Assembly: GCF_006970865.1 (NCBI RefSeq)
Contig: NZ_CP035503.1
Span: 1,005,001-1,069,000, forward strand
From: Rhodoferax sediminis
GTDB taxonomy: Bacteria; Pseudomonadota; Gammaproteobacteria; Burkholderiales; Burkholderiaceae_C
Length of the DNA: 64,000 nucleotides
Direction: 5' to 3'
Shown here: piece by piece, positions 1-8,725 of the stretch
How positions within the stretch are numbered: position 1 is the stretch's first letter
Layout of the letters: every line of letters begins with the position of its first letter
Notes under the pieces: generated by a model
Database searches by the model: none
The model's input: only the letters and a program-made list of their open reading frames with translations
Told to the model about the DNA's origin: nothing
Position numbers and translations under genes: made by a program

Positions 1-2
1 TG

Positions 3-1043
3 GCGCGGCACAAGATGGTCGACGCGGCCCGGCTGCGCCGGCACGACGAGGCCGCCGCCGGCTACTTCGGGTGGCTGGCCGAATTGGCCGAGCCCGAGAC
101 GGCTGAGACGAGCCTGCCGGATCGGCGGCTGGAGTTGCTGTTCGCCTGCGCGCACCCCGGCATCGAGCCGGCGACCCGCGCCCCGCTGATGCTGCAGACG
201 GTGCTGGGCTTCGACGCGGCCACGATGGCCTCGGCCTTTCTGGTTGCGCCTGCCACCATGGGCCAGCGCCTGGTGCGGGCCAAGGCCAAGATCCGGCAGG
301 CCGGTATTGGCTTGCAGGTGCCGGAGCGTGCGCACCTGCCCGAGCGGCTGGATGCGGTGCTGGAGGCGATCTATGCCGCCTACGCGGAAGGCTGGGCTGA
401 CGCCGAGGGCGCCGATCCGCGTCGCCGCAACCTGGCCGGGGAGGCCATCTGGCTGGGTCGGCTGGTGGCGGCGCTGCTGCCCGAACAGCCCGAAGCGCTG
501 GGGCTGCTCGCGCTGATGCTGCACGCGCATGCGCGCCGCGCCGCGCGGCGCGATGCCCAGGGCGAGTACGTGCCGCTGGCCCTGCAGGACAGTGCGCGCT
601 GGGACGGCACCATGATCGACGAGGCCGAGGCGCTGCTGCGGCGAGCCAGCCGCTTGGGGGCGCCCGGCCGCTATCAGCTCGAAGCCGCCGTGCAATCGGC
701 TCATTGTGCGCGGCGACGCACCGGCGGCGCGCAATGGACTGCCATCGTGCAGCTCTACGAAGCGCTGCATGCTTTGACGGGCTCGCCCGTGGCTGCGCTG
801 AACCGGGCGGTGGCGCTGGCGGAGACTCAAGGGCCCGATGCGGGCCTGAGGGCGCTGGATGCGCTGGCCGGCGATGCGCGTCTGGCCGACTACCAACCCT
901 ACTGGGCTGCGCGCGCCGAATTGCTGGCGCGCAGCGGCGCGCATGAGCCTGCGCTTGCCGCTTACCAGCGCGCGATCGGCCTGGAGCGCGATCCGGCTGT
1001 GCGACGCTTTCTGCAGCGCCGCGCGGCTGCTCTGGGTGGTTAG
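3..1043 (+). CDS. ECF-type RNA polymerase sigma factor with DUF6596/TPR C-terminal region, 5' end cut by window
   Basis: The frame is open from the first base of the window, so the N-terminus, including most of sigma region 2, is missing. What remains has the sigma-4 helix-turn-helix with the signature RLVRAKAKIRQAG (about residues 92-104 from the window edge), preceded by LLFACAHPGI, which is typical of the ECF41/42-like group that carries a DUF6596 region. The long C-terminal part is Ala/Leu-rich and TPR-like, with EALHALTGSPVAALNRAVAL as its clearest stretch. Such factors are often encoded beside a small YCII/DGPF-domain protein, which would lie to the left of the window. Start position and target promoters cannot be seen. 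Confidence 0.85.
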   Translation, partial: ARHKMVDAARLRRHDEAAAGYFGWLAELAEPETAETSLPDRRLELLFACAHPGIEPATRAPLMLQTVLGFDAATMASAFLVAPATMGQRLVRAKAKIRQAGIGLQVPERAHLPERLDAVLEAIYAAYAEGWADAEGADPRRRNLAGEAIWLGRLVAALLPEQPEALGLLALMLHAHARRAARRDAQGEYVPLALQDSARWDGTMIDEAEALLRRASRLGAPGRYQLEAAVQSAHCARRRTGGAQWTAIVQLYEALHALTGSPVAALNRAVALAETQGPDAGLRALDALAGDARLADYQPYWAARAELLARSGAHEPALAAYQRAIGLERDPAVRRFLQRRAAALGG

Positions 1044-1097
1044 CAGCTTGTCGCCATAAAAGATGGCGCTTGGCGCCAGCAGGGCCGGCGCGGTGTT

Positions 1098-1955
1098 TCA
1101 GGTCGGCGAATAGGCCAGGCGCACGTAAATCGGCGCGAACGCCTCGGCCTGCGTGACCTCGATCAGCATTTCCTTGGCCAGTTCGAGCAGCGCGACGAAG
1201 GTCACCACCAGCACGGGCGCGCCCTTGGCGGGGTCGAACAGGTTTTCGAACTCCATGAACTTGCGGCCCTGCAGCTGGCGCAGCACGATGCTCATGTGCT
1301 CGCGCACCGACAGCTCCTCGCGGCTGATCTTGTGGTGCTGCACTAGTTTTGCGCGCTTCATGATGTCGCGCCAGGCGTCCTGCAAATCGACCACGTTGAC
1401 GTCCGGAAAACGCGGCTGCAGCGACTGCTCGATGTAGACCTCGGCCTTGAGGAAGTCCCGGCCGAACTGCGGCATGGCATTGAGCGCGGCCGCCGCCAGC
1501 TTCATCTGCTCGTACTCGAGCAGGCGGCGCACCAGCTCGGCGCGCGGGTCTTCGGGCTCCTGGCCTTCCGCCACCTTCTTGGGCGGCAGCAGCATGCGCG
1601 ACTTGATCTCGATCAGCATCGCCGCCATCAGCAGGTACTCGGCCGCCAGCTCCAGGTTGCGGCCGCGGATCTCGTCCACATAGGTCAGGTACTGGCGCGT
1701 CAGGCCCGCCATCGGAATGTCGAGAATGTTGAAATTCTGCTTGCGGATCAGGTACAGCAGCAGGTCCAGCGGGCCCTCGAACGCCTCCAGGAACACTTCC
1801 AGCGCGTCCGGCGGGATGTACAAATCCTGCGGCATCGCAAACAGCGGCTCGCCGTAGAGCCGGGCCAGCGCGACCTGGTCGATGACTTGCGGCATGGCGG
1901 CCAACTGGGCGGCGACGGCCGGCGCAAGCTCGGCGGCGTCAAGGGAGGAGGTCAT
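1098..1955 (-). CDS. scpA: Segregation and condensation protein A
   Basis: 285 residues, a kleisin-family subunit that bridges SMC heads and works with ScpB in chromosome condensation and segregation in the cytoplasm. The diagnostic ScpA block FEGPLDLLLYLIRKQNFNI lies at about residues 58-76, followed by the helical region with ELAAEYLLMAAMLIEIKSRMLLP. The first 50 residues are a less conserved extension. No scpB is visible nearby. The upstream neighbour is the DUF3460 gene on the same strand, separated only by a dispersed repeat that ends directly before the ATG. There is no clear Shine-Dalgarno, so translation may depend on the repeat region or the true start may differ slightly. Confidence 0.93.
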   Translation of the reverse strand: MTSSLDAAELAPAVAAQLAAMPQVIDQVALARLYGEPLFAMPQDLYIPPDALEVFLEAFEGPLDLLLYLIRKQNFNILDIPMAGLTRQYLTYVDEIRGRNLELAAEYLLMAAMLIEIKSRMLLPPKKVAEGQEPEDPRAELVRRLLEYEQMKLAAAALNAMPQFGRDFLKAEVYIEQSLQPRFPDVNVVDLQDAWRDIMKRAKLVQHHKISREELSVREHMSIVLRQLQGRKFMEFENLFDPAKGAPVLVVTFVALLELAKEMLIEVTQAEAFAPIYVRLAYSPT

Positions 1956-1959
1956 TGGG

Positions 1960-2022
1960 TGCTATCAGATAAGTAGCTATCAGCGAATGGCCCATATGGG
2001 CTACAGGCTGATTTGATGCTCA
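1960..2022 (+). repeat. Dispersed ~65-bp repeat, long copy A
   Basis: Begins with TGCTATCAGATAAG, has a second TAGC arm, and continues with CCCATATGGGCTACAGGC and a TGATTTGATGCTC tail. It aligns with copies at 16961, 26686, 47775 and 63037. The tail includes the TGA stop of the minus-strand DUF3460 gene (stop codon at 2020-2022), and the head lies against the scpA start, so the copy fills the whole DUF3460-scpA gap. Confidence 0.75.
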
Positions 2023-2226
2023 TCCGTTGTCGGTCAGGTAAACATAGGGTTTTTGCGGCACCTGGGCCTGACGGTACTCGGCCCACGCGCTGCGGTCTAC
2101 GTTTTTGTCCCACAGGAGCGCGCGCCCGGCCAGCTGGCGCGCTTCCAGGTTGGGTTTTTCGGCCTTCAGCTGCTCAATGAACTGGGTGATTTCGGACTGG
2201 TAATCGGGACGACGGAAGATGTGCAT
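2020..2226 (-). CDS. DUF3460 family protein
   Basis: 68 residues of the small DUF3460 family found mostly in Burkholderiales; function unknown. The conserved features are the N-terminal MHIFRRPDYQSEITQFI, a central basic WDKNVDR and the C-terminal VPQKPYVYLT. I chose the ATG at 2226 rather than the longer open frame from 2298 because AAAGAGG lies about 10 bases upstream and homology starts there. It probably forms an operon with scpA. Its stop codon lies inside a dispersed repeat. Confidence 0.8.
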   Translation of the reverse strand: MHIFRRPDYQSEITQFIEQLKAEKPNLEARQLAGRALLWDKNVDRSAWAEYRQAQVPQKPYVYLTDNG

Positions 2227-2263
2227 AGACTGGGCCTCTTTGGGTGATTTTACCGGGGTGAGC

Positions 2264-2782
2264 ATGGCGAACAGAATACTGAAGGGAATCTCCATCATGG
2301 GACTGCTGTCAGTGCTGCTGGGCCTGCTCGGCTGCGATCAGCAGCGCATCAGCGAACTGGAGGAAGGTGTGTCCACCGAGGCCGACGTGCGCGCCCGCTT
2401 TGGCGAGCCCGAAAAGATCTGGGACGTCCCCGCAGGCGGACGCATTCTCGAATATGACCGCCAGCCCGCCGGGCGGAAGAATTACATGATCACGATCGGC
2501 GTTGATGGCAAGATGAGCGCGTTGCGCCAGGTGCTGACGCCCGAGAATTTTGCCCGGGTGCAGCCCGGCATGATGATGCAAGACGTGCGCAAGATGCTCG
2601 GCAAGCCGGCAAAAATCACGCCCTACGACCTGAAGCACGAAGTGGACTACGACTGGCGCTACCTGCAGCCACCCAACACCGCGATGGTGTTCACGGTCAC
2701 GTTCGATCCGGATTTCAGGGTGCTACGAACAGGCTCCGTGCCTGATCCGGAGGCCACCGAGAACCGGGGTGGCCCGAACTGA
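2264..2782 (+). CDS. SmpA/OmlA (BamE-like) outer-membrane lipoprotein
   Basis: 172 residues with a lipoprotein signal: a hydrophobic stretch ending LGLLGC, with the lipidated cysteine at residue 24. Two BamE/SmpA-type repeats follow, one with GVSTEADVRARFGEPEKIW and one with VQPGMMMQDVRKMLGKPAKI. BamE itself has a single domain of about 110 residues in the outer-membrane assembly complex; this longer, duplicated form is a separate betaproteobacterial paralogue and its role is not established. The start at 2264 follows GGGGTGAGC and gives a proper signal peptide, unlike an upstream start at 2219. Divergent from the DUF3460 gene. Confidence 0.82.
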   Translation: MANRILKGISIMGLLSVLLGLLGCDQQRISELEEGVSTEADVRARFGEPEKIWDVPAGGRILEYDRQPAGRKNYMITIGVDGKMSALRQVLTPENFARVQPGMMMQDVRKMLGKPAKITPYDLKHEVDYDWRYLQPPNTAMVFTVTFDPDFRVLRTGSVPDPEATENRGGPN

Positions 2783-2800
2783 GCGCCCATCAGCCCCCCG

Positions 2801-3013
2801 CTACCAGCGCTGCCGCAAATCATCCAGCACCGGGGCGTGCGTGTCGCTGCGATTTACATACAGCAGCTTGCCCAGCTCGATGCCCAGGTCGGTGATGTGG
2901 GTGGTGCGGATCTCGGCCTTGGAGATCTTGGTGTGGACCGCGTTCTGCAGTCCCATCATGAAGCGCAGCAGCATGACCGTGAGCGGCACGAACACGATGA
3001 CCATCACGTTCAT
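2801..3013 (-). CDS. Small single-span membrane protein, unrecognised
   Basis: 70 residues beginning MNVMVIVFVPLTVMLLRF, one predicted membrane helix at the N-terminus, then a polar domain with KAEIRTTHITDLG and KLLYVNRSDTHAP. I do not recognise the family. The regular composition and clean membrane segment suggest a real gene rather than a chance frame. An in-frame start at 3049 would add 12 residues encoded by a REP-like repeat and is less likely. It converges on the BamE-like lipoprotein gene with an 18-base gap. Confidence 0.5.
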   Translation of the reverse strand: MNVMVIVFVPLTVMLLRFMMGLQNAVHTKISKAEIRTTHITDLGIELGKLLYVNRSDTHAPVLDDLRQRW

Positions 3014-3327
3014 GACGGCACCGTTCGTCCTGAGCCAGTCGAAGGGCATTCAGCGCAAGAACCCTGTCCCGCATATCCGCATGTGCTGGACTTGGAATAC
3101 ACGCGCACGATGATGGGCTTCCTGTTATTCAATCCGCAGCCGGACAGCATTGAGATGATCGGCTTGGGTGGCGAGTCACTGGTCAAATTCTGCGAGATGG
3201 GTAATAGCAATTGTTTTCGCTGATCACTCTGGCGTTGAATGACCCGCGGCGTCAGGCTCTCGTGAATCACACTGCATTCACTTACAATGTGCTGCATATG
3301 GTAATTGTATTGTCATAATGAGGTCCC
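3014..3327. other. Intergenic stretch upstream of the Ehr operon
   Basis: About 314 bases without a convincing gene. It holds half of a REP-like palindrome at 3021-3047, then lower-GC sequence towards the ribbon-helix-helix gene that probably carries the Ehr operon promoter. TTACAATGTG and TTGTATTGTCATAATG near 3282-3319 are possible core elements, but no well-spaced -35/-10 pair stands out. A short plus-strand frame ending at 3223 looks like chance. Confidence 0.5.
3021..3047. repeat. REP-like repeat, half copy
   Basis: CCGTTCGTCCTGAGCCAGTC followed by GAAGGGC. The same TTCGxCCTGAGC..xCGAAGG arm forms a full inverted repeat at 46165-46197. This copy has only one arm. Confidence 0.6.
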
Positions 3328-3606
3328 ATGGAACTCAAGACTGCACGGCTAACGCTGCTCATTGATCCGAACAAGAAGGTGGCGTTCGAGCGTCTTTGTG
3401 CTCAGCAGGACTTGACGCCGTCGCAGGTGGTGCGCCAGCTTATTCGCGACTACTTGGCCCAGCACGGGGTCCAGTACGTGGGCAGTGGGTTGATCGCGAA
3501 CGAGTCCCCACCCGCCGACGATGTCGCTCCGCCTCGGACGAAGCCGCCTTCGAAGCACGGTGCCCCGGTTCCTGGCAAACGGCATACGGGGCTCACAGGT
3601 GGCTGA
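3328..3606 (+). CDS. Ribbon-helix-helix (CopG-type) DNA-binding protein
   Basis: 92 residues. The first 45 form an RHH fold: a beta strand in ARLTLLIDPNK, then helices FERLCAQQDL and PSQVVRQLIRDYLAQHG. The C-terminal half is Pro/Lys-rich and probably disordered. RHH proteins bind DNA as dimers and often regulate their own operon. The hyfB start lies 3 bases after its stop, so it is very likely co-transcribed with the Ehr complex and is the best candidate regulator. The ATG at 3328 is preceded by AATGAGG. Confidence 0.8.
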   Translation: MELKTARLTLLIDPNKKVAFERLCAQQDLTPSQVVRQLIRDYLAQHGVQYVGSGLIANESPPADDVAPPRTKPPSKHGAPVPGKRHTGLTGG

Positions 3607-3609
3607 GTT

Positions 3610-5634
3610 GTGAGCAGTTGGGCCCCTCTGACGCAATGGCTGCGCCTCGACTGGATGCTCGCGGTAATGCTGGCGTGGCTGCTTGTAGGCGTCGCCGGGG
3701 TGTTCGCGCTGCGTCGATTCGCCCTGGTAGCCCAGCTGCTCTTTCCGGTCGGCGGGCTGCTCGGGTTGGCACTCTTTGGGCTCGCACTGAGCGCGCTGCC
3801 CGGCACACCCGAGGTTGCTGTTCTCCCCATCGGTCTGCCCGGGTTGCCATTCCATCTGCGGCTGGACAACCTTTCCGCCTACTTCCTGATGGTGATCGGT
3901 GGCGCGGGGGCCGGCATTTCTGCCTTTGCGTCGGGCTACTTCCGTAAGGGTGAGGGCACGCCGCCGGGCCTGCTGTGTCTGGAGTATCACGTCTTCCTGG
4001 CCAGCATGGCAGGGGTTGTGCTGGCCGACGACGCCTACTCGTTCATGGTCATGTGGGAGACCATGGCGCTGTCGTCGTTCTTCCTGGTGACGGCAAACCA
4101 CCGCATCCCGGAGGTGCGCAGCGCCGGCTACCTGTATGTCGTGATGGCGCATATCGGGGCGCTCGGGGTCTTGCTGTGCTTCGGTGTGCTGCAGGCCAAC
4201 ACCGGCGACTACACGTTCGGCAACATGCGGGCCCAGGCGCTGACGCCGTTCTGGGCATCGGTCGGTTTCCTGCTGGCGGTGTTCGGCTTCGGTGCCAAGG
4301 CCGGCATCGTGCCACTGCACGTGTGGTTGCCCGAGGCGCACCCGGCCGCGCCGTCTCCCGTCTCGGCGATGATGAGCGGTGTCATGCTGAACACCGCCAT
4401 CTATGGCCTGTTGCGCGTGTCGCTGGATCTGCTGCACCTGCATTTGTGGTGGTGGGGTGGGCTGCTGCTGGCCATTGGCCTGGCCACCGCAATGGTCGGC
4501 GTGGTGTTTGCCGCCGTGCAGACCGACATGAAGCGACTGCTGGCCTATTCGTCGATCGAGAACATGGGGCTGGTGTTCGTCGGCATGGGCCTGACGCTTA
4601 TTTTCTCGGGCTACGGCATGAAACCAATGGCCGCACTGGCCCTGACGGCCACGCTCTATCATGTTGCCAGCCACGCCTGCTTCAAGAGCCTGCTCTTCCT
4701 CGGCACCGGCAGCGTGCTGCACGCAACCTCGGAGAGAAATCTTGGCAAGCTCGGGGGCCTGATCAGGACCATGCCCTGGGTCGGCTGGCTCATGCTGCTC
4801 GGCGTACTGGCCAGTGCCGGCCTGCCGCCGCTCAGTGGTTTCGTGTCGGAGTGGCTGCTGTTGCAGAGCTTCCTGTTCACACCCGGGCTGCCGGTGCCTC
4901 TGCTGACGATGCTCATCCCGGTGGTGGCCGCACTGATCGCCCTGGTGGCGGCACTGGCTGGCTATACGATGGTCAAGTTCTTCGGCGTGATCTTCCTCGG
5001 CCAGCCGCGCGAGGACAAACTCGCTCATGCCCGTGATGCCGGCAGCTGGGAGCGCGCAGGCATGGTCTGGCTGGTGCTCGGCTGCGTGGCCCTTGGCCTC
5101 CTGCCAGTACAGTTCATTCAACTGATCGACCCGGTGACGCAGCAACTCGTCGCGTCGGGTCTCGGTGCCGGGGCGGCAGCCAGCGGCTGGCTGCTGGCGC
5201 CGAATAGTCTGGCGCAGGCAAGCTACGGTCCGGTGATTTTTCTGCTCGGCATCCTGGCGAGTTTTGCGCTCGCTTACCTGCTCGTGCGCATGTTCTATCA
5301 CGGGCGACTGCGCCGCGGCCTGCCCTGGGCTTGCGGTTTCCCGTGGGCTACTGCGCGCATGCAGGACACGGCCGAGGGCTTCGGCCAGCCGATCCGCCAA
5401 ATCTTCGACCCCTTCTTCCGGATGCGGCGTGAGCTGCCGACCTCCCTCGACGAGCAGCCGCGCTACCGCGTCACGATCGAGGACCACTTCTGGTACTGGC
5501 TCTACGTGCCAATTGTTGATCTGACCAACTACCTCGCACGCCTGTTCGCCACGATGCAGCAAGGCCGCATCTCCGTCTACCTGCTCTACAGCTTCGTGAC
5601 CCTGGTTGCCACGTTACTGTTGGTAATGCAATGA
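3610..5634 (+). CDS. hyfB: HyfB/NuoL-like proton-pumping membrane subunit of Ehr complex
   Basis: 674 residues, very hydrophobic, an antiporter-like subunit of the NuoL/HyfB family. The proton-channel residues are present: Glu150 in WETMALSSFF and Lys230 in GAKAGIVPLHVWLPEAH, with the family motif SPVSAMMSGVMLN after it. The C-terminal third has the extra helices and cytoplasmic tail usual for HyfB. It starts with GTG at 3610, 3 bases after the RHH gene. With hyfC, E and F it would form the inner-membrane arm that couples electron transfer to ion movement. Confidence 0.92.
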   Translation: MSSWAPLTQWLRLDWMLAVMLAWLLVGVAGVFALRRFALVAQLLFPVGGLLGLALFGLALSALPGTPEVAVLPIGLPGLPFHLRLDNLSAYFLMVIGGAGAGISAFASGYFRKGEGTPPGLLCLEYHVFLASMAGVVLADDAYSFMVMWETMALSSFFLVTANHRIPEVRSAGYLYVVMAHIGALGVLLCFGVLQANTGDYTFGNMRAQALTPFWASVGFLLAVFGFGAKAGIVPLHVWLPEAHPAAPSPVSAMMSGVMLNTAIYGLLRVSLDLLHLHLWWWGGLLLAIGLATAMVGVVFAAVQTDMKRLLAYSSIENMGLVFVGMGLTLIFSGYGMKPMAALALTATLYHVASHACFKSLLFLGTGSVLHATSERNLGKLGGLIRTMPWVGWLMLLGVLASAGLPPLSGFVSEWLLLQSFLFTPGLPVPLLTMLIPVVAALIALVAALAGYTMVKFFGVIFLGQPREDKLAHARDAGSWERAGMVWLVLGCVALGLLPVQFIQLIDPVTQQLVASGLGAGAAASGWLLAPNSLAQASYGPVIFLLGILASFALAYLLVRMFYHGRLRRGLPWACGFPWATARMQDTAEGFGQPIRQIFDPFFRMRRELPTSLDEQPRYRVTIEDHFWYWLYVPIVDLTNYLARLFATMQQGRISVYLLYSFVTLVATLLLVMQ

Positions 5635-5641
5635 GGCTGGC

Positions 5642-6589
5642 GTGAGCTTCACCGGATTCCTGTCGCAATTGATCGAGATCGTGATAGCGGTTGCGCTGGC
5701 GCCGCTGCTGACCGGCTGGGTCAACCAGTGTCACGCCTGGCTGCAGAACAAGTCGGCGCCCGCGTTGTGGCAACCGTATCGGATGCTGCACAAATTGTTC
5801 AACAAGGAATCCGTGGTGGCCGACCACGCGTCGCGGTTGTTTCGCGCCGCGCCTTACGTGATGTTCGGCTGTATGGTCCTGGCTTGCGCCATCATCCCCA
5901 CGTTGTCCACTGACCTGCCTTTGGCGCCAGCAGCTGACGCGATTGCGCTGGTCGGGCTGTTCGCCTTGGCACGCGTGTTTATCTCGCTGGCCGCCATGGA
6001 CATCGGCACCGTCTTCGGCAGCATGGGTGCGCGCCGCGAGATGCTGATTGGCTTCCTGGCAGAACCGGCACTGTTGATGGTGCTGTTTTCTGCCTCGCTG
6101 ATCTCCCAGTCAACCTCCCTCACCACCATTGTCGAGACGCTGGTTCACCGCGAGCTCACCATCTATCCCGGGCTGGCCTTCGCAGGTGTCGCCTTTACGA
6201 TGGTGTCGCTGGCGGAGAACGCTCGCGTGCCGGTCGACAACCCGGCCACCCATCTCGAGCTGACGATGATCCATGAGGCACTGATCCTGGAGTACTCGGG
6301 TCGCCATCTGGCGCTGCTCGAGTGGGCCGCCAGCCTGAAGCTGTTCGCCTATTCGTGCATTGGCCTGGCACTGTTCTTCCCCTGGGGTGTCGCTGGCGCC
6401 CAGGCGCCTGTGACCATGCTATTGGCACTGCCCGCGCTGGTGTTCAAGCTCGCCATCGGCGGCTTCCTGCTGGCTTTGCTGGAGACACTGAGCGCCAAGA
6501 TGCGCATTTTCCGCGTGCCGGAATTCCTCGGCACCGCCTTCCTGCTGGCGGTGATCGGCATGCTGGTGGAACTACTCCTGAACCATTGA
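5642..6589 (+). CDS. hyfC: HyfC/NuoH-like membrane subunit
   Basis: 315 residues, NuoH/HycD family, the subunit joining the peripheral arm to the membrane arm and forming the quinone-side cavity in complex I. The family block ENARVPVDNPATHLELTMI followed by HEALILEYSG is intact at about residues 195-225. Eight or so hydrophobic segments are visible. GTG start, 7 bases after hyfB, with GAGG a few bases upstream. The acidic Glu in LEYSG and the preceding Asn/Pro positions match functional members. Confidence 0.92.
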   Translation: MSFTGFLSQLIEIVIAVALAPLLTGWVNQCHAWLQNKSAPALWQPYRMLHKLFNKESVVADHASRLFRAAPYVMFGCMVLACAIIPTLSTDLPLAPAADAIALVGLFALARVFISLAAMDIGTVFGSMGARREMLIGFLAEPALLMVLFSASLISQSTSLTTIVETLVHRELTIYPGLAFAGVAFTMVSLAENARVPVDNPATHLELTMIHEALILEYSGRHLALLEWAASLKLFAYSCIGLALFFPWGVAGAQAPVTMLLALPALVFKLAIGGFLLALLETLSAKMRIFRVPEFLGTAFLLAVIGMLVELLLNH

Positions 6590-6590
6590 G

Positions 6591-7250
6591 ATGAGCGTCC
6601 TGCTGACCCAGTTTGTCAACCTGCTCGGCGCCGTGCTGCTGATGCTCGCGTTCGCGATGATCTCGCAGCGCCGCATCCTCTCGCTGATCAATCTGTTCAC
6701 GATGCAGGGCGCCACGCTGGCGCTGGTCACCGCCGTGGTCGGCTATGCAACGCATCAGCCCCACTTGTATCTGTCGGCCGGCCTGACCTTGTTGCTCAAG
6801 GTGCTGTTGATTCCCTACCTGCTGCACCGGATCATTGACCGTCTCGACATCCGTTGGGACGTCGAGACGCTGATCAACATCCCGACGACCCTGCTGATCG
6901 GCATCGGGGTGGTGATTTTTGCCTTCAACCTCGCGCTGCCAATTTCGCAGCTGTCGTCGGCGCTGGCCAGCGGCACGCTTGGCATTGCGCTGGCTTGCGT
7001 GCTGCTGTCGTTTCTGATGATGATCACGCGCGCCAAAGCGGTGCCGCAGGTCATCGGCTTCCTGGCGATGGAGAACGGCCTGTTCTTTGCGGCTACCTCC
7101 GCCACCTACGGTATGCCCATGGTGGTCGAACTTGGCATCGCGCTGGACGTGCTGATCGGCGTAGTCATCCTGGGGGTGTTCATGTTCCAGATTCGCGAGC
7201 AGTTCGACAGCCTGGATATCCGGCATCTTGAAAAACTGAAGGAAGATTGA
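6591..7250 (+). CDS. hyfE: HyfE/NuoK-like membrane subunit
   Basis: 219 residues with about six to seven hydrophobic helices. Matches HyfE, which corresponds to NuoK with extra helices. Charged residues in membrane segments, including Glu in LAMENGLFFAAT and VVELGIALDVLIGVV, are as expected for proton-path residues. The ATG follows the hyfC stop after one base, in TGAGATG, so translation is probably coupled. No separate NuoJ-type gene is present, as in other Hyf/Ehr operons. Confidence 0.9.
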   Translation: MSVLLTQFVNLLGAVLLMLAFAMISQRRILSLINLFTMQGATLALVTAVVGYATHQPHLYLSAGLTLLLKVLLIPYLLHRIIDRLDIRWDVETLINIPTTLLIGIGVVIFAFNLALPISQLSSALASGTLGIALACVLLSFLMMITRAKAVPQVIGFLAMENGLFFAATSATYGMPMVVELGIALDVLIGVVILGVFMFQIREQFDSLDIRHLEKLKED

Positions 7251-7251
7251 G

Positions 7252-8721
7252 TTGAACTTCGAGTTGAACGCGCTGGCCTTCCTGCTCGGCACTCCGCTCG
7301 CCGGTGGCCTGGTGCTGGCACTGGTCGGCCATCGCGACAACGCACGCGACGTCAATGTTGCCTTCAGTCTGGGCACCTTCGTCGCAGCCTGCGTACTGAC
7401 GGCACAGATCATCCAAGGGGGCCCGATGCTGGTGTGGAACCAGGAGTTCTACATTGACCCCCTGAACGTTTTCCTGGTGGCGCTGACGGCGTTCGTCGGC
7501 TTGACCACCTCGATATTCTCGCGGCCCTATATGCAGGTGGAGCGCGACCATGGCAAGATGACGCCGCCGCGCATGCGCCTGTACCACAGCATGTACCAGA
7601 TGTTCAGCTTCACGATGCTGCTGGCACTGACGACCAACAACATGGGCATCATCTGGGTCGCGATGGAGGCCGCCACGCTGACCACCGTGCTGCTCGTCAG
7701 CGTGTACCGCACGGCGGCCAGTCTGGAGGCCGCGTGGAAATACTTCATCCTGTGCGGCGTGGGTATTGCCCAGGCGCTGTTCGGCACGGTGCTGCTTTAC
7801 ATGGCAGCCGAAAAGGTCATCGGCCCTGAAGGAGGAGCGCTGTTGTGGACCAGCCTCGACGCGGTCAAGGGCCAACTCAACCCGAATATCATCACCCTGG
7901 CTTTTGCCTTCCTGTTCATCGGTTACGGCACCAAAGTCGGTCTGGTGCCGCTGCACAACTGGTTGCCCGATGCGCACGCCGAGGGGCCAACGCCGGTCTC
8001 CGCTGTGCTGTCCGGCTTGTTGCTCAACGTTGCGCTCTATGCGATCCTGCGCTGCAAGGTTCTGACCGATGGCGCGCTACACGACAATCATCTGACCGGC
8101 CGGTTGATGATGGGCTTCGGCCTGCTGTCGGTGGTGGCGGCGGTGTTCTTCCTGGTCCGGCAGAAGGACGTCAAGCGCATGTTCGCCTATTCGTCCATTG
8201 AGCACATGGGGTTGATGACCTTTGCCTTCGGCTTGGGCGGACCGATTGCCAACTTCGCCGGATTACTGCACATGACGGTACATTCGCTGATCAAGTCCGC
8301 CATCTTTTTTGCCGTCGGACATGCGGCGCAGAAGGCTGGCACCCAGATCATGGAAAACATTCGCGGCCTGCTCAAGGTCAGCCCGACGGTTGGCTGGGGC
8401 TTGATGCTCGGCTCGCTGGCCATCCTGGGCATGCCGCCATTCGGTGTTTTTGCCAGCGAGTTCCTGATTGTCACGACCACGATGCGCGAACAACCCTGGG
8501 CAACACCGTTCCTGCTGATCGCGCTCGGTGTCGCGTTCGCATCGATTTTCAGTCGCGTCCAGCCGATGGTGTTCGGCGACACCAACGTCAAACCGCTGGC
8601 GCATCCGCCGGCGCTGGTTCCGGTGTTCGTGCACCTGGGGCTTGGACTGATGCTGGGCCTGTACATCCCGCCCTATCTGAACGCGTGGTATCGCCAGGCG
8701 GCGGCCATGTTGGGAAACTAG
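7252..8721 (+). CDS. hyfF: HyfF/NuoN-NuoM-like proton-pumping membrane subunit
   Basis: 489 residues, the second antiporter-like subunit. Glu139 in VAMEAATLTTVLLV and Lys228 in GTKVGLVPLHNWLPDAH are the conserved proton-path residues, followed by TPVSAVLSGLLLNVALYAILR. The start is TTG at 7252, one base after the hyfE stop; homology begins at NFELNALAFLLG, which supports it over internal starts. Only two antiporter-like subunits (this and hyfB) are encoded; E. coli hyf also has hyfD. Confidence 0.92.
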   Translation: MNFELNALAFLLGTPLAGGLVLALVGHRDNARDVNVAFSLGTFVAACVLTAQIIQGGPMLVWNQEFYIDPLNVFLVALTAFVGLTTSIFSRPYMQVERDHGKMTPPRMRLYHSMYQMFSFTMLLALTTNNMGIIWVAMEAATLTTVLLVSVYRTAASLEAAWKYFILCGVGIAQALFGTVLLYMAAEKVIGPEGGALLWTSLDAVKGQLNPNIITLAFAFLFIGYGTKVGLVPLHNWLPDAHAEGPTPVSAVLSGLLLNVALYAILRCKVLTDGALHDNHLTGRLMMGFGLLSVVAAVFFLVRQKDVKRMFAYSSIEHMGLMTFAFGLGGPIANFAGLLHMTVHSLIKSAIFFAVGHAAQKAGTQIMENIRGLLKVSPTVGWGLMLGSLAILGMPPFGVFASEFLIVTTTMREQPWATPFLLIALGVAFASIFSRVQPMVFGDTNVKPLAHPPALVPVFVHLGLGLMLGLYIPPYLNAWYRQAAAMLGN

Positions 8722-8725
8722 CCGT

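Noticed and set aside
2837..3223. Plus-strand open frame of 128 codons
   Set aside because: It runs antisense through the small membrane gene and a REP-like repeat and has no ribosome binding site or recognisable features.
3349..5562. Long minus-strand open frame opposite hyfB (737 codons)
   Set aside because: It is antisense to a clear hyfB gene, is rich in His/Gln/Arg/Gly as expected of a GC-rich shadow frame, and has no recognisable motif.
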